From positions 1 through 17,898 of the forward strand of contig CANHON010000042.1 of the NCBI GenBank assembly GCA_947462115.1: a DNA stretch of 17,898 bases. Direction: 5' to 3'. The stretch is from Deltaproteobacteria bacterium (GTDB lineage Bacteria > Myxococcota_A > UBA796 > UBA2385). Below are positions 15,492-17,898 of this stretch, one piece after another (within the stretch, counting starts at the first letter, position 1; the number at the start of each line of letters is the position of its first letter). The notes beneath the pieces are model-generated. The model did no database searches. It was not told the origin of the DNA and was given only the letters and a program-made list of their open reading frames with translations. Position numbers and translations under genes: made by a program.

Positions 15492-17060
15492 ATGCGCCGC
15501 TCGCTCCGCTGCCCGACCCCCGCCGCCGCCCTCCTCTCCTGCCTGGTCGCGCTGGGCGCGGCGGCCGAGGCCCGCGCGGCCACGACCACCATCGAGGCCG
15601 GCGGGGCCTGGTGCGCCGTCGCCCAAGCGGCCGCCCCCGGCGACACGATCTTGCTTGGGCCCGGCACCCACACCAGCGCCTGTGTGCTCGAGCAGAGCGG
15701 CCTGGAGGGCAGCCCCATCACCCTGGCCTCGGCCGATCCGACCGTCCCGGCGCGCCTCTCCCCCACCGATGGCAGCGCCACCATCCTCGAGCTCGGCGGC
15801 GGCCACTGGCGGGTGGAGGGCCTCGTGCTCGGGCCCCACGCCGCCGGTCAAGCGGGGGTGCGCCTGCGGGGCGACGCCGGCGGCCAGAGCGCGGGCGTTG
15901 AGCTCATCGACAACCTGCTCGAAGATCTGGGCGGGGACGGTATTGTCGCAGGGGACGCCGGGGTGAGCTACGCCGATCTGGTGATCAGCGGCAACCGGCT
16001 CCGGCGGCTCGGCGGGGTGGGCGTCAACCTCGGCTGCGCGGCCGGGAGCGTGGACTGTCAGGTGCGAGACGCCCTGATTGAGGCCAATTTCATCGAGGAC
16101 ACCGGGCTGAGCGGCGCTGGCGTCGGCCTGCGGGTCTACCGGGACAGCAGCGGCCGGCTCCTGCGCAACGTGCTCCGGCGCAGCCCCGGCGCCAACGTCG
16201 AGCTCTACGGCGGCCTGGAGGCCCTCCCCGCCGACGGCCTCGGCGCGGTGCTGGTGCGCTTCGAGGCCAACCGCGTCGGACCGCCCACCTCGGGCGCGGC
16301 CCTGCGGGTGTTTGGCGGGCCGGTCCTTGTTCAGAATAACGTGGTGATCGGTGGATCGGAGGGCGGCATCCTCGCCGGGCCGGCCGCGGACCCCGCGGAC
16401 ATCGACCGGATCTACCTGCTCGGGAACAGCCTCGTGGGCATCGGCGGCGACGCCCTCCGGCTGCTGGGCTGGGAGCTCGGCGGCGATCTCGCGCTGCAGA
16501 ACAACGCCGTGCTGCAGGAGGACCGCCTCGGCGAGGGCCTTCCGAGCCCCGGCGGCGCGGTGGCGGTCGGCGGAAACCTGAGCTGCGCCTCGGCGGCGGC
16601 CTGCTTTGCGGACCGGGCGGAGCTCGACTTTAGCCCGCAGGCGGCCCTTCAGGGCGCAGCGGTGATCTCCGTCTACAACCTGCTCAGCGTCGATCTCTGC
16701 GGAGCGCCGCGCGCGCTGCCCGGCGACGCCATCGGCGCGCTCGGCGCCGGGACCACGCTCACCGGCGGCTTCCCCGCGGGAGAGGCGCCCGCCGACCTCA
16801 ACTGCCCGCCCCTCGACTCCGGGGGCGACGACGGCGCCGTGGACAGCGGGGCCGACGGGGGCGAGGACGGCTCCGAGGCCGGCGCGGACGGCGGCGGCGA
16901 CAAGCCGGTGGTGCAGCAGATCCCCGCCTATGCCCAGGCCAACGAGAAGGGGGGCTGCAGCTGCGGCGCCGCCGGTCGCCCCCCGGCTCGGCCGCTCGCC
17001 CTCGGCCTCAGCCTGCTCGGCCTCAGCGCGCTCATCGCCCGCCGCCGTCCCCGCAGCTGA
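15492..17060 (+). CDS. Right-handed beta-helix surface protein with MYXO-CTERM anchor
   Basis: A 522-residue exported protein. A signal peptide covers residues 1-29 (ending AEARA before ATTTIEAGG). The body (~30-450) is made of repeating short strands with Asn/Gly turns (LIDNLLEDLGGDGI, VISGNRLRRLGGVGV, LIEANFIEDTGLSGAGV, LVQNNVVIGGSEGGI), the pattern of pectate-lyase-like parallel beta helices; no catalytic set is evident. An Asp/Gly-rich linker (~435-470) leads to the anchor: GGCSCG (487-492), a Leu-rich helix and RRRPRS. In myxobacteria such tails are processed and anchor proteins at the surface. The start at 15492 fits the signal peptide but has only a weak G-rich ribosome site. The next gene starts 14 bases downstream, so the two are probably cotranscribed. 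Polysaccharide binding is a guess from the fold. Confidence 0.87.
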   Translation: MRRSLRCPTPAAALLSCLVALGAAAEARAATTTIEAGGAWCAVAQAAAPGDTILLGPGTHTSACVLEQSGLEGSPITLASADPTVPARLSPTDGSATILELGGGHWRVEGLVLGPHAAGQAGVRLRGDAGGQSAGVELIDNLLEDLGGDGIVAGDAGVSYADLVISGNRLRRLGGVGVNLGCAAGSVDCQVRDALIEANFIEDTGLSGAGVGLRVYRDSSGRLLRNVLRRSPGANVELYGGLEALPADGLGAVLVRFEANRVGPPTSGAALRVFGGPVLVQNNVVIGGSEGGILAGPAADPADIDRIYLLGNSLVGIGGDALRLLGWELGGDLALQNNAVLQEDRLGEGLPSPGGAVAVGGNLSCASAAACFADRAELDFSPQAALQGAAVISVYNLLSVDLCGAPRALPGDAIGALGAGTTLTGGFPAGEAPADLNCPPLDSGGDDGAVDSGADGGEDGSEAGADGGGDKPVVQQIPAYAQANEKGGCSCGAAGRPPARPLALGLSLLGLSALIARRRPRS

Positions 17061-17074
17061 GCGGAGCCCCACCG

Positions 17075-17602
17075 ATGTCGGACGCGAATCCCCCGATCGA
17101 CCTGCCGCAGCCGCGCTTGATCTCCCTCGCGGCCCACCGGGACGCCCGCGGGAGCTTCACCGAGCTGTGGCGCCAGTCGGCCTTCCCCGCCGGGCCCAGC
17201 TTCTGCCAGCTCAACCTGTCGGACAGCGAGGATGGCGTGCTGCGGGGCCTTCACGTGCACCTGCGCCAGGACGACTACCAGCTCGTGCTGTCGGGCGCGC
17301 TGCACGTCAACCTCGTCGATCTGCGCCCCGGCCAGGACCTCCGGCGCTGGACCTGGACGCTCCGACCCGGCGAGGCCCTGCACGTGCCCGCCGGCGTCGC
17401 CCACGGCTACTGGGCGATCGGCCCCACCCGGGCGCTCTACCTCGTGAGCGCCGAGTACGACGGCACCGACGAGCACGGCCTCGCCTGGGACGACCCGACG
17501 CTGGCCTTGGGCTGGCCCGGGGACCAGCCGCTCCTGTCGGTCCGCGACCAGAACAACCCGCGGCTCGTTGATCTGCGCCTACCGGGCCTCGTGGGGCTTT
17601 AG
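17075..17602 (+). CDS. RmlC-like cupin (dTDP-4-dehydrorhamnose 3,5-epimerase family)
   Basis: A 175-residue protein of RmlC length and layout: DARGSFTE (23-30), QLNLSDSEDGVLRGLH (45-60), VPAGVAHGYW (104-113), Tyr122 and DEHGLAWDDPTLALGWP (132-148). The family epimerises C3/C5 of dTDP-4-keto-6-deoxyglucose on the way to dTDP-rhamnose. The active-site His60, His110, Tyr122 and Asp158 appear present, but two positions differ. RGLHxQ reads RGLHVH, and the Lys of the usual KLV motif is Gln69 (YQLVL). A different sugar nucleotide, or a different epimerase/isomerase outcome, is therefore possible. CGGAG lies eight bases before the ATG. There are no rmlA, rmlB or rmlD genes nearby. It sits 14 bases after the beta-helix gene and its stop overlaps that of the next, convergent gene. 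Confidence 0.82.
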   Translation: MSDANPPIDLPQPRLISLAAHRDARGSFTELWRQSAFPAGPSFCQLNLSDSEDGVLRGLHVHLRQDDYQLVLSGALHVNLVDLRPGQDLRRWTWTLRPGEALHVPAGVAHGYWAIGPTRALYLVSAEYDGTDEHGLAWDDPTLALGWPGDQPLLSVRDQNNPRLVDLRLPGLVGL

Positions 17603-17898
17603 TAGCGGGCGCTGATGCCCCAGACGTTCACGTCGCTCGTGACCTGCTGGTAGAAGTCGTCGATGCTCCGGTCGGCCGCGCGCACCCGGAAGACCGCCCG
17701 GGCCTCGCCGCCCTTGGCCGTCACGTAGAGGTCGCCGGTGGACTCATCCACGTCGAGGCCCAGCGGGGTGATGAGGCCGTCGGTCCACGCCCCGACCTCG
17801 GCCCAGCGACCGGTGTCGAGGTTGAACTGGCGCACCGCGAGCTGCCCCGTGCTGAACTGCGAGGACACCGTGGTGAAGCCCGCTCCGGCGACATAGCC
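17599..17898 (-). CDS. C-terminal fragment of a probable beta-propeller protein
   Basis: The minus-strand frame is open through the right edge; the last 99 residues are visible, ending in TAA (17599-17601). The sequence shows a blade-like repeat: RQFNLDTGRWAEVGAW, then GLITPLGLDVDESTGDLYV, then ARAVFRVRAADRSIDDFY. The 'GLDVDESTGDLYVT' signature is typical of NHL/SMP-30-type propellers and related secreted proteins. The N-terminus, and hence any signal peptide or catalytic residue, is outside the window. The GTG at 17868 is probably internal rather than the true start. Its stop codon shares bases with the epimerase gene's stop on the other strand. Confidence 0.6.
   Translation of the reverse strand, partial: GYVAGAGFTTVSSQFSTGQLAVRQFNLDTGRWAEVGAWTDGLITPLGLDVDESTGDLYVTAKGGEARAVFRVRAADRSIDDFYQQVTSDVNVWGISARY

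Noticed and set aside
1..17898. CRISPR array, tRNA or rRNA genes
   Set aside because: No regularly spaced direct repeats with unique spacers, and no tRNA- or rRNA-like conserved sequence, were seen on either strand.

Overview
The window is a very GC-rich (roughly three-quarters G+C by eye), densely coded bacterial chromosome segment. Two secreted proteins end in a Cys-containing, hydrophobic, Arg-terminated tail preceded by an Asp/Gly-rich linker. This resembles the MYXO-CTERM surface anchor, so the best guess is a member of the Myxococcota (myxobacteria or relatives). No rRNA, tRNA, CRISPR array, insertion sequence or phage gene was recognised.

Layout from left to right. 2-349 (+) is the 3' end of a gene with a charged coiled-coil tail, possibly an Rpn-type nuclease. 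542-2847 (-) holds a YcgR-like PilZ protein followed by an M17 leucyl aminopeptidase. 2980-4430 (+) is a two-gene unit joined by an ATGA overlap: a protein that looks like an ABC/RecF-type ATPase with both Walker motifs eroded, and a zinc-ribbon protein with two membrane segments. 4452-7121 (-) encodes a large exported clan GH-A glycoside hydrolase with a discoidin-like domain, a DGG-repeat linker and a surface anchor. 7258-7950 (-) is an OmpR-family response regulator, divergent from 8139-9638 (+), a receiver-HPt protein whose upstream region looks like a dead histidine-kinase ATPase domain.

9648-10340 (-) is a TetR-family regulator with a 7-2-7 palindrome just upstream of its start. A 378-base stretch without a gene (10341-10718) carries that palindrome and a large bulged inverted repeat at 10617-10702. 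10719-12457 (-) is a two-gene ABC exporter (ATPase then permease). 12489-14000 (+) is a lipoprotein with PDTAS repeats, convergent with an M20 dipeptidase at 13997-15415 (-). 15492-17602 (+) pairs a MYXO-CTERM beta-helix surface protein with an RmlC-like sugar epimerase. The right edge cuts a minus-strand gene that looks like a beta-propeller protein.

Taken together this is an ordinary-looking housekeeping/accessory mixture of peptide and glycan degradation, surface proteins and signalling. The least familiar parts are the degenerate ATPase/zinc-ribbon membrane pair, the kinase-less phosphorelay protein and the large inverted repeat. Their functions are inferred, not demonstrated.
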